Counted from the first letter of the stretch, positions 50,395 to 63,379 are shown. The stretch is 64,000 nt of DNA from Microcebus murinus (GCF_040939455.1 NC_134108.1:13855501-13919500), one strand, 5' to 3'. Translations and numbers: made by a program. The notes: a model not told the origin generated them from the letters alone.

Positions 50395-51182
50395 TCTCCA
50401 TTACCAATAATGTACAACCCCCAAGACTCAATCAGGAAGAAACAAAACTCCTAAAAAGACTGATAACGAGCAACAAGTTGAATCAGTAGTAAAAAAGCTT
50501 CCAACAAAAGAAAGCCCTGGACCATCTGGATTCATAACCGAATTTTATTAGACCTACAAAGAGCATCTGGTACCTATACAGCCGAAATTATTCCATAACA
50601 TCAAGAAGGAGGGAATTCTCTCCAACTCATTCTATGAAGCCAGTATCACCTGGATACCAAAGCCAAGAAAGGACACAACAAAAAAAACTAAACACCAATA
50701 TCTCTTATGAATATAGAGGCAAACATTCTCAACAAAATACAAGCAAACTGAAGTCAACAGCACATCCAAAAAATAATCCACCATGACCAAGTGGGCTTCA
50801 TCCCAGGGATACAAGGATGGTTCAAATCGACAAATGTGATTTACCACATAAACAGAAGCTAAAACAAAGGTGGTACGGTCATCTCAATAGATATAAAAAA
50901 AGCATTTGACAAAATCTAGCACTCTTTCATGATACAAAAACACTTAACAAACTAGGCATAGAAGAAATATATCTCAAAATTATAAAAGCCATATACGACA
51001 GACCCACAGCCAACATTATACTGAATGGAGAAAAGTTGAAAGCATTCCCACTAAGAACTGGAACAAGACAAGGATGCCCACTGTGACCATGTCCATTCAA
51101 CATAGTACTAGAAGTCCTAGCCAGAGTAATCAGGCAAGAGAAAGATATAAAGGGTACCCAATTTGGGAAAGAGGAGGTCAGA
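50395..51182 (+). mobile_element. L1 ORF2 fragment (reverse-transcriptase region)
   Basis: Plus-strand L1 covering the first half of the reverse transcriptase. It passes from 'caacaaaagaaagccctgga' through 'accaagtgggcttcatccca' and 'gaacaagacaaggatgccca' to 'aagtcctagccagagtaatc'. It has several stops and frameshifts and both ends are truncated. Confidence 0.8.
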
Positions 51183-51225
51183 TTTGGGATATATTTGCAT
51201 AGCTCTGATACTTTAGGCTGTAAGT

Positions 51226-51692
51226 ATTATATTAGTTTCTTAGGCCCACCCTAACAAAGCACCAACAGTGAGTGCCTTAAAACAATATAAATGTGTTCTC
51301 TTATAGTGCTGAAGACTAACAATTTGAAGTTGAGGTGTCAGCAGGGCCATGCTCCCTCTGACACCTATAGGGGAGACTCCTTCCTTGCCTCTTCCTAACT
51401 TCTAGTGGTTGCCAGCAATCTTTGGTGTCCTTTGTTTTGTAGATATATCTTGCCACTCTCTCACATGGCATTCTTTTCTCTCTGTCTGTATCCATATTTC
51501 TTTCTTCTTATAAGGACATCAGTCATATTGGATTAAATCCTACTCCAGTATAACCATCCTACTCCAGCATAACCTCATCTTGATGAATTGCATCTGCAAT
51601 GACCTTATTTCCAAATAAGGCCACATTCTGAGGTTCTGGGGGTTAGGACTTCAACATATCTTTCTAGGGGATGTGATTCAATCCATACCACA
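51226..51692 (-). repeat. MLT1-type MaLR LTR
   Basis: Reverse-orientation solo LTR: 'attagtttcttaggcccacc', 'ttataaggacatcagtcata' and 'ggttaggacttcaacatatc'. Same group as the pair at 25323-26083. No viral genes. Confidence 0.75.
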
Positions 51693-52059
51693 TATATATG
51701 AGACTCCCTAGGAAACTGGGTGGAAAAAGGAAGAGGAAAAGAAAGAAGCAAAGATTGCAGACCCTGGGGAATGTCTACATTTAGAGACCAGAAAAGAGGA
51801 AACAAAGGCTGAAGACAATAAGCCCTCTGTTCTCTCAAGGCTGATTTACTCAGTTTCTCAAAGCTATGCCACGTTTCTGGAATTTTCTTCCAAACTTCTT
51901 ATTGCCTATGAAAAATCTTCTATTTCTTCTGTGCTTATATCAAATGTACCACTCACATTGACACTTCTTTTGCCAGCCTAACCCAATGAAATTTCTTCCT
52001 TCTCTCAGATTTTCTAGCAGTTTTTATCTATCATTATTTTGAACCCTTGTCATATGCTA

Positions 52060-52700
52060 CTTCTTAGCAGAGATGTGCATAGTATTGCTAAAGGTACCCA
52101 AGCTAAAGCAACAAACAAGGCAGACCAGAAATCAGCTCTCACTGAATTCACATCCAAGCTTGGGTGGGAATGTGGGGAGGTGGAATCTGCTACAGACAAA
52201 CAGTAATCAAATGAATAAATAGGAAAACTTCATAAGGGTTGGAGGGCTTTAAAGAAAAATAAGACAAGATAAGAGAGTATTAAAAAAAATCTAGGGGCAA
52301 TGGTTTGTAAGGTTACTTTTGGTAGGGTAGACCTCTCTGAGATAGTAACCTGGGGCACATATCTGAATGACAGGAAGCTGGCCAAATAAATATCTAGGTA
52401 TTCCAAGCAATGGGAAGCAGGGACCAGCAGGTGCTGAGGTCCCTAGCGAGGAACATGTGGGTGTTCTGGGGGAAAGACAGAAGGCCAGTATGGCTGGATT
52501 ACAGTGAATGGGGGAGAAGTAAATAGGAATAGGGATATGTCAAATGTGTTAAGCCATGGAAAGGAAATTTTACTCAAGTACACTGAGAGTTTTAAGCTCA
52601 AGACTGTAGGATCTGATTAATGTATCTAAAACATCTTTCCTGCTGTTGCATGGAAACTGGAACATGGAAATATGGAGACCAAAAATTTAGTGTTTTGTGT
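52060..52700 (-). mobile_element. LINE-2 3' half, minus orientation
   Basis: Plus-strand reading shows the reversed L2: 'gtagacctctctgagatagt', 'gggaagcagggaccagcagg', 'ggattacagtgaatggggga' and 'aggatctgattaatgtatct'. Confidence 0.6.
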
Positions 52701-53448
52701 GCATATATGGTCAGCATCTCAATTTTTCCTCTGAAAAGATCCCAGAGATAAAACAGTTGCATGAAGAAAGAGCAGAGTCTACTTTTACCCGTCTCTAACC
52801 TTTTCCAGATGCGGTACATACATCACGCCAGAAGGTGACTGGACACTAATGTGAAACTACATGTGAAAACCAAACCATCCTGGGTGAACAAGAGTGAGTC
52901 CCCAAGCCTCGAAGGCCTAAGTTCTATTTTAATATCACTTACAAAGTAGATGGTGCCAGCTAAAGGGACCTGAAGTTCTTTAGAAAATAAAGCTCTGCTT
53001 ACCTTCAGCAGCTACTGAAGGAGCTATCCAGGGTGCTGGACTGTCTCTCGCTGGCACTTTCTAAGGCCTGGTGGATGAAGCTCTCAGTTATCCTCGTTGG
53101 ACCTAAGGCCCCCACTGCATTGAGCCATAATCAGACTCCACCCTGATACCATGTCCTAGTCTTAGACAACTTGTAAGTCAACACCTGCTTGGACCTTGTC
53201 GTCTGATTCGATGTTGAGCTACTTCTGTAAACACCTTATAGACAGAGTATGAAGTGACAATGTAGCTAGTGGTATGTAGATAGGCTGGGATCCCTCCTGT
53301 GACTCATGACCTTCTGAAATAATAAGGTAAGAAAAGTAGTGAGATCAATTGAGTCCTTTTTCCTTAGAATAATACTCCAAGGGAATACCTGGCTCTAAAC
53401 CTATAGCCAGATTTGCTTATACAACTTATCCCAGAATCACTTATTTCC

Positions 53449-53897
53449 AGTAAGAATGGCCTTTATCAAAAAGTCTCAAAACAATAGATGTTGGCATAGA
53501 TGTGGAGAGATAGGAACACTCCTACACTACTAGTGGGACTGTAAACTAGTTCAACCTCTATGGAAAGCAATATAGAGATATCTTAAAGTGATACAAGTAG
53601 ATCTACCATTTGATCCAGCAATCCCATTACTGGGCATCTACCCAAAAGATCAAATGACACTCTATAAAAAAGACACCTGCACTCAAATGTTTATAGCAGC
53701 ACAATTCACAATTGCAAAGCTGTGGAAACAACCCAAGTGCCCATCAATTCATGAGTGGATTAATAAAATGTGGTATATATATATATACCATGGAGTACTA
53801 TTCAGCTCTAAGAAACAACGGTGATATAGCACATCTTGTATTTTCCTGGATGGAGCTGGAACCCATACTATCTAAAACATATCTTAAGGAACATTAC
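53449..53897 (+). mobile_element. L1 ORF2 C-terminal fragment
   Basis: Encodes the cysteine-rich and C-terminal part of ORF2. A long stretch is still open at 53588-53824 ('LPFDPAIPLLGIYPKD', 'CTQMFIAAQFTIAKLW'), then it is broken. Both ends are truncated and no 3' UTR remains. Confidence 0.8.
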
Positions 53898-54519
53898 TTC
53901 TATGCCTGAAATGATTAAAAAATTCATAGAATATCCCATTTCACCCCTCTGACTTAAGTAACATTCACTTTGCTTTAAAAAAAAATATGTTCCATTGGAA
54001 GCCATTACTCAATCTCTTAAGTAATCAAGTTTGTACACTAAGTAGTGGATGAAAATTTGTATGCTTTCAAGTCAAACACTTTGCCTCTTCAACCAAAACA
54101 CTTAGAACACTAGAATAATCTGATGTACACTCATTTCTCTCTCTCTCTCTCCTTAAGTTACAAGGAAAACAGGAAGAGCTGCAGCATCTTCAGAACTTCC
54201 CACCTACATGTCAGACCCTTCACTGTCCTTAAATGTGTTTGAGGGGCAGTATGATTTATAAAGAGCCACAGATGTTCAGCAAAAACTTTTAGCTCCCAGT
54301 TATCAGACAATGATGAGAAAATAGGACTAGAAATACTTAAACTTGCTCTAATATTTTCCTTTTATGTGCACAATCAAATCAAACACATGAAAATTACTTT
54401 AAAGTAAAAAGGAAATCAATTGCATTGTTGTTACACAGTCTAAGATTAAATACATGGCCCAGAAATATCTTTGTTTAATCTAAGGTAAATTAATTCCATC
54501 CATTTTTATGCACAGAATT

Positions 54520-54880
54520 CTCCACACTCTGTCTTTCCTCCCAGGCTTCACACGTAGGCTCATTCATATGGCCGAACACTCCTTCCCTCCTTCTTCACCT
54601 TGCTCACTTAACTCATCCTCCAGATGAAATCTGGAAACTTCTGAGAGTCTGACTCACCCCCTGCCAGGACTAAGTGAAGTCTGGACTCCTGTAAGATGCT
54701 GCATTCACCTCCATCTTGACGCTGTAATTTAATTGTTGGTTTTTATTTGTCTAGCCTTCCCTCTACTTCACAAGCTCTATGAGGATCGGGGCCAGATCTT
54801 TCCTATCATTGCATCTCCAGGATCTTACACAGGGCTTTGTTTAATAGAGGTAATCAATGAATAAATGAATGAACTTAATT
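54520..54880 (+). repeat. LINE-2 3' end
   Basis: 'actcatcctccagatgaaat', 'acttcacaagctctatgagg' and 'aatcaatgaataaatgaatg' at the terminus identify an L2 3' end. Confidence 0.65.
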
Positions 54881-55694
54881 TTAAGGTCCCTCTCTATCTC
54901 TAAAAGTTAATAACTCTGCTTTGCTTCTAGGCTTCTTACAGAACCTTCAACTCAATATTCACCCCATTTAAGAAATCTTTTATAAGCGACTTCAGACCAT
55001 GATACCTATGAAGTTTGTGAAACCAGGTAGAAATTACATTCTTATATCGTACAATTTGGCCTACGTATGCAAGATGGAGATAAGGGATATATTTTTCTAA
55101 CTATCAAAGAGTAACCAGAAATTTTTTTTAATATATGAATTTGAGATAATACCATAACAATAAAACATATCTTTCTATAAGCTTACATTTTATTCATAGA
55201 TTCTGTGTTTTCTCTTTTTAATGCTTAGAAACAATACTAAATTTTATCAGAATTTATGTGGTATGCTCCTAAATGCTGAACACATGGGATGAAAATAATT
55301 TGTGTGAATATCACTACTGTTTTTTAAAGGAAGGTCATTCCAACTTTCAATCTCAATAATTTTACATTTATAGCTAATAATATTTTCTTATATTTATCTA
55401 GTGTTTTCCTTACCTTTGTCACACAGTTAGAAATTTATCTATACTGATTACTTTCTTATTGTATCATGAGAACAAGTATCTTTACTTCCCATATAAATTT
55501 CCCAAATAAATTCTAAATTTTATGAGATTATGGATTTGTGTACACATTTTTAAATTTCTCTCAAAACATCTAGACAGGTACAGAGTAAGTTATCAATAAA
55601 ACATGAATAATTAAAACTTTAGATTTAGAAAGCATTCATTCCCTTTCCACAAATAATGGTATTTAAATTAGACAATATAATATAAACATTAAGT

Positions 55695-55920
55695 CAAGGG
55701 TCAATAAATTATGACCCCCAGGCCAGTTCTGATCATTGCCTATTTTCATAAATAAAGTTTTATTGGCACATAACCACTTCCATTTATTTACATATTATCT
55801 ATGGCTCCTTTTAAGTTACAATGACAAAGTTGAGTAGCTGCAACAGAAACTGTATGGTTTACAAAGCCTAAAATAATTACTATCTATCCCTTTACAGAAA
55901 ATCTTTGCTAATCACTGCTG
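55695..55920 (+). mobile_element. hAT-type MITE
   Basis: A common mammalian MITE recognisable by 'aataaagttttattggcaca', 'gttgagtagctgcaacagaa' and 'acaaagcctaaaataattac', ending 'gctaatcactgctg'. Target duplication not found. Subfamily not named. Confidence 0.65.
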
Positions 55921-57640
55921 TAAATCACTTTGACTAAGGAGGGAATTCAGTCTCAGATAAATTTGTCCAAGTGTGTAGTTGAATCTATCCAATAACCATA
56001 CCTCTGTCAGATGTTTCTTCAATATCAGACTAAATGCTTGGTGAAAATAATGGTATTTCAGATTATATAAACTCAAATAAACAGCAAAACCACAAATTAA
56101 GATGGCCGTCAAAAGACCTTTAAGGGTTTCTGTTAACCTAAATCAAAATATAAATATTTTGTTTCTGAATTAAGACAGTATCAGCTAGTAAAATCAAATA
56201 GTCTGTCCATATTTATTTATATGTTTAGTAAATTGATAATAAATATGTTAATTTATATTTAGAATTTATTTATACACACATGCAAAGATTTACTATCAAG
56301 AACATCATTCATTTTATAAAAATACCAACAAAAAAAGTCCAAGTCTCATAGCAGAGTTCTAAAAGATGTTGAAAGCAATAAGTGTCAAAGAAAATGCTTT
56401 TAAAATGGAGCACATTGACTTCACATGCTACTTGATTAAGATATGAACAGCTTTTTTTAAAAAGAAAATCTCACTAGCAATAGAAGGAAAGATAAATAGT
56501 ACGTATTATCCCCCCGCGTTCCTCTCATATCAGGGCAGTGAAGATCTTAGCAGAAAGCCCATGAGAATCGCTTCTTCAATCAGCACGTTATTAATTTAGC
56601 AGACTGGTTTTCAAGTTACTTAGGTCTGATTCCCCACAGAGGGAATCACACGAAAACTCCATCAGAAATATTCTTAGTATTTATATACTAACCTTCCTTA
56701 AGCTGAAAAGGTAAAAGAATAAGAAGAGAAAAAAGCTCCACATTTAAGACCAAAAAAAAATAATTTAGTTAGCCTAAATTGCTGTCAGATCTCTGTTCCT
56801 GTCAGACAAAGGATCTTTAGCACAGATATTTTAGGTAGTAAAAATGATTGATGTCTCCCCAGGGAATCCCATATAATGCAAGAAAAGAGACACTTTTGGT
56901 GTAGAAATAAAATGTAGCTGACAATGTATCAGAGAAGCTGCAATTGGTAAACTATATACAAGAAAAAGGATGGAGCAGGCAGGAGAAGGAAATGTTAGAG
57001 GTGGATACTAAGTAACTGGTACAGACGGTACCCTCCCCTGCCCCCCCAACCCACCCCACCTCACATTACAAATCACCAGCCCTTGAGTCTGCTTGTTTTA
57101 GCAAAAGGTCATGTCATCCACTGAGACAAGAAAGAGACAGAAGAGAAGAAGAGAACAAGCCAAATTAGAATTGGTCTAGAGCAAGGATGAGAACAGAGTA
57201 TTTACCTGGACAAGGCCAAGGTAGAGAGGTAATTATGCATGGACAGTTAATATCATACCATATCATATAAAAAACAGTTACCTGCAAAATATGAATGTCC
57301 ATCTGCTCTCCCACAATCAGGGCACAGAGAACATTTCTTTTTTTTTTTTCTCAGAGACCCAGTACTGAAATCCTCCTGTAGAGTTGCTCAAGACTGTCTG
57401 GATCTTGCCAAAGGAAGGAAGCAGAATTACTCAGCCACAGCTGCCCTGGCATCTGTCAACTCCTTTTCCTGAGATCCTAGCTCTTCTCCACATTTCTACC
57501 AACGACACTGGTGGGCCTAGTAGGTATGAGTGTTTTATACAAATGGCTGCTTATATGTGTTCCTTCCTCCAGTGGCTTCTGCTCTGAGGATCTGCTCTTA
57601 GGATCAAAAGTAGAATAAGTTGTTTTGAACACACTATTAC

Positions 57641-57831
57641 CTTGAATACTTCTCTTGAAGAAGGCCTTACAGCCCTCACAGGACCAGACTCCATAATGGT
57701 AGCCTGAGGCATAGTCATTGCACACTGCGCAGTAGCGAGTTTCCTTGGCAGACTCCATGGCCATGCTTCCCTTGTCATTGGCACTGGCCAATCTCTCTCT
57801 GCCACCCTGGCGTCGATTATCTGAATTTGGC
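57641..57831 (-). CDS. ESR1: ESR1 coding exon: first DNA-binding zinc finger
   Basis: This 191-bp exon of estrogen receptor alpha encodes the end of the A/B transactivation region and the first C4 zinc finger. On the minus strand the acceptor ends TTTTTTCCAG and the exon starts GCCAAATTCAG; it ends AGTATTCAAG, followed by the donor GTAATAGT. It translates to [20 protein letters not shown], then [17 protein letters not shown], then [18 protein letters not shown], then AFFKRSIQ. The four zinc-binding Cys (human C185, C188, C202, C205) are intact, as is the P-box CEGCKA that reads the AGGTCA half-site. Length and phases match the human exon as I know it. Compared with the human protein from memory, I see one change, Ala for Thr in LASTNDK, just before the domain. 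It splices to the exon at 27934-28050 through a split Gly codon. Confidence 0.98.
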
Positions 57832-57865
57832 CTGGAAAAAAAAAACAAACAACAACAACAACAGT
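57832..57865 (-). promoter_or_regulatory. Low-complexity 3' splice-site tract of the first-zinc-finger exon
   Basis: Reading the minus strand towards the exon, the polypyrimidine region is TTG repeats (five units) followed by an unbroken run of ten T and then CCAG. It is a simple repeat rather than a mixed C/T tract. Confidence 0.85.
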
Positions 57866-59094
57866 AAATCCATTAACATTAGAAAGAGCAAAATATGCAC
57901 TCTCCTCTAAAGAGTCAGAGGCTTGGGAGATGCAGCAGATCCACTTTATTCTGACCTTTTGACATAATGAATCATAATGTAAACTAATCTTTCAGTACCT
58001 CTTGCCGTCTGTTACAGCAAAAGGTGTTGCCTATTATATTAACCTTGAGGGGAAATTGTTTATTGCAAACTTGCTTAAAAAACAGACGGCTTACACCAGA
58101 ATATATTACCCAGAAAATGACAAGATGAAATTAGCTGATTTCCAATAGACTTATTCATTTTCTCAGGAATTTACAAGTAATTCAGAACCATTAGAGACCA
58201 ATGCTCATTCCAATTCTAGACCACACTAAGGGTCTTTAGGAAACAGAGACAAAGCATAAAACAGCTGGAGCATTTGGAACTCAGAGAAACTGATAAACAT
58301 CAGAGAATGCGTGTTGAAAAAAGATAACAATTCAAACATTTATGTCATTATTACTGTGTAACCCTGGATATCCATTTTTGTAATTTGATTCTGTAATTTG
58401 AGGATACTATTCTTCAATATTCAATACCCTTCTTTAAGAACATGTAGGCTGAGGAGAGCAGAGGAACACAGATGGGCCCACCAACCTTTAACGATTCCAC
58501 GGAAGAAGACTATCGCAGAAAGGAAGCTGAAAATGAACAGTGAGAAAGGTCTAGTAGAGCCAAGAAAATGAGGAAGCAAGAGGAGTCCGAGAAAACCAGG
58601 ACTGAGAAAGTGAATTGGGATCTGGCAGAGAGGACTCTGAGCCAGGAGTTTTAGCAGAAGGGTACAGGCATGACCCCAAATCCGGCAGACGGAAGAGCGA
58701 GTGGAATGCCAGGAGATGAAAGCAAGTGGAAGCCATCCCTTTGAGAACTTGGGTGAGACTGGAAAGAGAGGCAGATAGGGTTGTGGCTAAAGAATATAAG
58801 ACAAAAACGGATTTTTAGAATGGAATAAACCTGAGACGGCCCCATGTGGACTGAAGGGAATGGTCAGGCAGAGATGGAATGGATAGAAGAATAAAGTCAA
58901 GAGGGAAGCTAGAGCAGAGAGGATTAAAGACATGGGTAAAATAAACCACCTCCATGAAGACACCTTGAAGAAGACTGGAAGGAAGGACATAGGGAACGAA
59001 GTAGATGAGGACAAGTTTGCATCTCTCATTTGACCAGGCAGAAGGGCAGACGTTATACTGACCCAGGATTTGCTGGGCATGTGCAACCAAACTA

Positions 59095-59165
59095 AGGTGG
59101 GATAAGAGCCCAGCACAGTGCCTGGTATGTAGTTGGTACTCAATAATATATTTTAATGAATGGAG
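59095..59165 (+). repeat. LINE-2 3' terminus
   Basis: 'cagcacagtgcctggtatgt' and 'ttggtactcaataatatatt' match the terminal L2 motif. Confidence 0.55.
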
Positions 59166-59894
59166 AGAGTGTTCAAAGGTGTACAGGAAAGAGAGTTAAA
59201 CAGATATTAAAAAAATAGATGGAGTGAAAATTCCTATCAGATTTTTTTAAAACCAAAAACAGCAAACCTGAGATAAGCTAACGGCTGATGTAAACTGGAG
59301 AGAGAGCTCCCAGGGTCTTTTGGCTAAGAAAGCTCATGGTCCTGCTCCCCTTCATCACCCAAATACCCAGGCCACACTGGCTCTCACTGGTCCTCCCCTT
59401 CACACACCCTGTCTGTCCTTTTAGCCCAAATTTCATAGCCTCTCCCTGCCTTTCTCACACATTGACACTGTTCACAACTTCATGGTGGCAGTTCTCAAAC
59501 TACATTTGCCATGATATTCACAAAACATTGGCTCCTTGGGTTGAGCATGTCTGATTGGGCCAATTTTTCCATTGTAAATAACTTAGCTCTGAGGTTGGCA
59601 GCCTCAAATGGGAATTTTTCATTTTTTAGTGATCTTTAGAGGTCACTGGCCCCCAGTTTTCAATTATAGTTCATATTCTGTGACGCGTCTCTTTCCATTT
59701 CATCACCATGCTGTCAAACTCCACCCCCCCCCATCAGCCTCAAATCTTCTTACTGTTTGTTGACTAATGTCTCACGCTGGATTCAAGTCAGTAGGAAGCC
59801 TTCATGAAGATTTATCTGTGGAAGCTTAGTGCCTTTGGGGGTGAAAGTGGATGTTTAGCAAGCATGAAATCGGCAAATTCAGTGCCTTATGAGC

Positions 59895-59985
59895 TTTATT
59901 AACTGTTGTACTGAGCTCAGGGTCCAGCACATAGGAAACATTGAGTACATGTCTGCTAAATGCATGCATGAGTGAGTGAGTAGCA
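59895..59985 (+). repeat. LINE-2 3' terminus
   Basis: 'gctcagggtccagcacatag' followed by 'gtctgctaaatgcatgcatg' resembles the L2 end. Short. Confidence 0.45.
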
Positions 59986-60039
59986 TATGAGCGGACAAAA
60001 CTTCCAATGTGTCAAATATCTTCCCCCACAAAGAATAAA

Positions 60040-60265
60040 AAATCCTTTTAGACATATACCCAGAAGTATAATTGCAGGATCACATGGTAATTCTATTTTT
60101 GATTTTTTGAGGAACTGCCACACTGGTTCCACAATGGCTGCACCATATTATATTCCCATCAACAATGCACAAGGGTTCTAATTTCCCCATATCCTCGCCA
60201 ACACTTAGTATTTTCTGTTTGCTTTTTATAGTAGTCATCTGAATGAGTGTGAGAGGAATACTGTA
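60040..60265 (-). mobile_element. Old L1 ORF2 fragment, minus orientation
   Basis: Reversed L1 ORF2: 'gacatatacccagaagtata', 'ggaactgccacactggttcc' and 'caatgcacaagggttctaat'. About 225 bp, both ends truncated. Confidence 0.75.
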
Positions 60266-62329
60266 TTTTTAGGTCACCTTTTGCATGAATTCTTCTCTTA
60301 CTGGCCATTCCTAATCCCCACAAACTTGAAATAACTTATCCCTGTTCTGAATGCTATAGCAAGTTTTTCTTTACTTCTCTTCCACTACTCACAGTGTTCT
60401 TTCAATTGATTCATTCTCATCTCCATTACTATCTGCACAGTTCCTCGTGTCTTACTCTCTTTTGAAATGCCAAGCCCTTAGAGCACAGTGCCTCACCCAG
60501 AAAAGGAACAAAATAATATGGATATCAAATAAAATAATCAATGACTAAATCAATAAAGTTATAATTTTCACAACATAAATGGAATATGTAAATTTTTAAT
60601 ATTAATAAAAGATATAATAGCAAAAGCCCATTTCCACTAGAAACAGCAGAGACGTACAGCAAATGCAGTTTATCTACACTTATCATTGATAAGAGATGAC
60701 CCCTGGGGTCAGGGTCAGAGATGACCCCTGATTACTGAAACTCAACAGACATAGGGCATAAAAGCAGAAGGCAGCGAAAAGGAGAGAGATAAATTACACA
60801 GGCCATATTTACTACCCATAAAGCAACTTTTTTAGCCCACTTGGAAATCCATGCATATAACATTGTCAATTTATCATTTTGGTCCACCCTTGCTCTATGT
60901 TGAATCTCAAAATGTCATGAAAAAGCATATAAACCAGGTCAAGCTAAAAGGCAAGTGAAATCTTCCCATGGGCTGCAATGGAAATAGTGTTCAGGTTGAG
61001 TAGCTATCAGACCAAGTTACTTTGGTACAACTGCCACTAGACAGAGAGCTGTGTCCTCAAAATGCAGACTACCTCTGTCTGATCCTGGTCAGTGGAAAGA
61101 AGCCGAGTGGGTGATGTCCATGTCTTGGCTCAGAGCTAGCCATAAGAGTGGGCCAGGCACCAGCTTGGTCTTATCTGAGTACCTGTGGTTAGGTCAGTCC
61201 CAACAGATGGGCCTAGTTACAGGTGCCTGCCTCACCTCTTCCTACCACTCTGTACTTGGGCTTGGCCCACTGCTCCTGTCACAGACCTGGCGTTTTTAGC
61301 CCTACATCTGTCTTTGGTAGAAAGTGCCCATAGCACGTTTAAGTCAATCTTTCTACCTCTACCTCAGCTTCACAGGCCCTCTGCTTTCTCCTCATTATCA
61401 TAGGACCGAAATTAACAACTCTTATTTTCATACTCAATTGTCTTCGGGTTGTACCTTCCTAACAGGAGGCTTTGCAAATCCTGACAGAGCCCTTAGCCCT
61501 TTATTATAAGCAAAGGTTTAACTATTAATAATTCTTTCGTAAAATTGCTGAAATACTTCCTTCCTTATAAAATTCGTATCCCTTTCTCACTGGATTGTCG
61601 CCAAAGCCTTTACAGTTTCTCATCTTGGGGACTTAAGACTCAGATAAGAAGGTGGCTGGCTTACCAAACTACTCATTTAAGAGATTATATGTCCTTCAGC
61701 CACACAGAATACCTGTAAAGGATCTCTGGAAAGAAGTAGGGCAGAAGCTTGAGTGAGAAATGAAGGGACGTCTTGCATCAGTGACAATGCATTGCAACCA
61801 TGAAGCACACAAGTGGCTAAGGAACAGAATGATGGCAGGGCATCGATGGATGTACGGAAATCACAAACTCAACTACCTTGATTTCATTACATTTTCATTA
61901 CATCAGTTGACTACTAAATATTTCCAAATGGATGCCCCACAGATGTTACACATTCACCATAATTAAAAGAGATATCTGAAAGTATTCATATTGAGTGGAC
62001 TCTTTTGGACCTAGTAAAAACAGAGCATCATAAAAAGTATTTGCCAAGATTTTCATTAATCAAAGAAAAAATCTGAAGCTTGGCATAGTCAAATACTGTT
62101 GTTTTTTCAACCATAAATAATGGTACCAGCTATCCAAAAGCATTTTTCCCTGATTAGCCAAGCATTTAAAAAAATTTTTTAAAAGCCTTGGTTTTTAGAG
62201 GAAATATTTTTGTAAAGCTAAATTAAAAGAACCAACAGATGTCCACTCCCTAGAAATGTGATTTAATTAAGAATTAAGTGCTAGTGAGATAACTTCATAA
62301 GGATCCCTCATCAAATCAAGTCCCCAAAG

Positions 62330-62530
62330 CTCTGTGCATGCAAAATTCCCTATACTTTTTCTTCATGGCATTGCCACAATTTCTAGTCCTATATTTGGGT
62401 GATTATCGACAAATGTATGTTCCCCTAGTAAACAGTAAACTCCAAGAAAGCAAAGATCATATCTCATTTGCTCCCAATTTTAATTGACACACACAGTAGG
62501 TCCTTAATAAATATTTGCTAAATGCACCTC
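62330..62530 (+). repeat. LINE-2 3' end
   Basis: 'cagtaaactccaagaaagca', 'cacacacagtaggtccttaa' and 'taaatatttgctaaatgc' identify an L2 terminus. Confidence 0.6.
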
Positions 62531-63249
62531 TACCATGTAACCCATCACAAATTTAGTCAATTAGTTCTTTAAAAAATCTGCCTATCTTTCTTTGCATGCC
62601 TTGTTTATTTTATATTTGTCTAAGAGATCAGTAATACTCCATGTTTGACTTCTAGAATTACTCTCCTGCCTCCCATCCTTCCTCAAATGCAGCCTGCAAA
62701 GAATGGTCATAAAATACAATATTTCCCTTTCAATACTTCTCATTGCATCATCTGTGAATCACTACCTTCTTTGGGTCATTAACCTGTTTGAGAATATAAC
62801 GAAAACCCCTAGACTATCTTTTCTAGAAAGAACACATAAAACAAAACTCCCATCCTTCTGCCTATATTTTTAGGAGAGTGATAAACCAGGAAAACTCAAG
62901 TTTAAAAAAAAAAATCATAAACATATAGAATAAAGCCCAAGTTCTTGAATTCCCTGCACCAACCAATATTGGTCTCTTTGTGGCTCCTGCAGGAACATTT
63001 TATCAACTCCACCTCTGAGAAATTGTTCACAGGAGGCTCCCCACACATCCATTGCTTCCCATCACCTACACACAGCTCGGCTCTCCTGGAAAACCAAGCT
63101 TTAGTTCCACATCATCGGTAAGACTTATTCTATGTATTCCAGCTCACAGCGGTTCAACTTTGCATTCTTAGAGCACTTAAAGTCCTCATCACGTCTCTCA
63201 ACACCTAGCTAGACACTGGCTTCTGTCTCTGGCAACCACTCCTCCTCTG

Positions 63250-63378
63250 TTTCCTTTCCTTTCCTTTCCTTTCCTTTCCTTTCCTTTCCTTTCCTTTCCT
63301 TTCCTTTCCTTTCCTTTCCTTTCCTTTCCTTTCCTTTCCTTTCCTTCTTTCCTTTCCTTTCCTTTCCTTTCCTTTCCT
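63250..63378. repeat. (TTTCC)n pentanucleotide microsatellite
   Basis: About 25 TTTCC units in a nearly perfect array with one interruption ('ttccttctttcc') around 63340. The opposite strand is all-purine (GGAAA)n. The long open frames over it encode only Lys-Glu-Arg-Lys-Gly repeats and are not genes. Confidence 0.97.
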
Positions 63379-63379
63379 A

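Larger units (their letters stand above)
28051..57640 (-). other. ESR1: ESR1 intron 2 (complete)
   Basis: A 29,590-bp phase-1 intron separates the two zinc-finger exons. The donor is AAG|GTAATAGT at 57641/57640 and the acceptor is CTTTTAATAG at 28051. No other ESR1 exon was recognised inside it; it holds the repeats listed separately. Stretches where I see nothing recognisable include about 29300-30900, 32140-32800, 32940-34015, 36760-38900 (apart from the ORF at 37199), 43400-44580, 46370-47560, 47880-50195, 54880-55690 and 55925-57640. Confidence 0.95.

Noticed and set aside
57477..57848. Open frame extending past both ends of the ESR1 first-finger exon
   Set aside because: The donor GTAATAGT at 57640 and the acceptor CCAG at 57832 bound the exon; the extra codons on either side are intronic.
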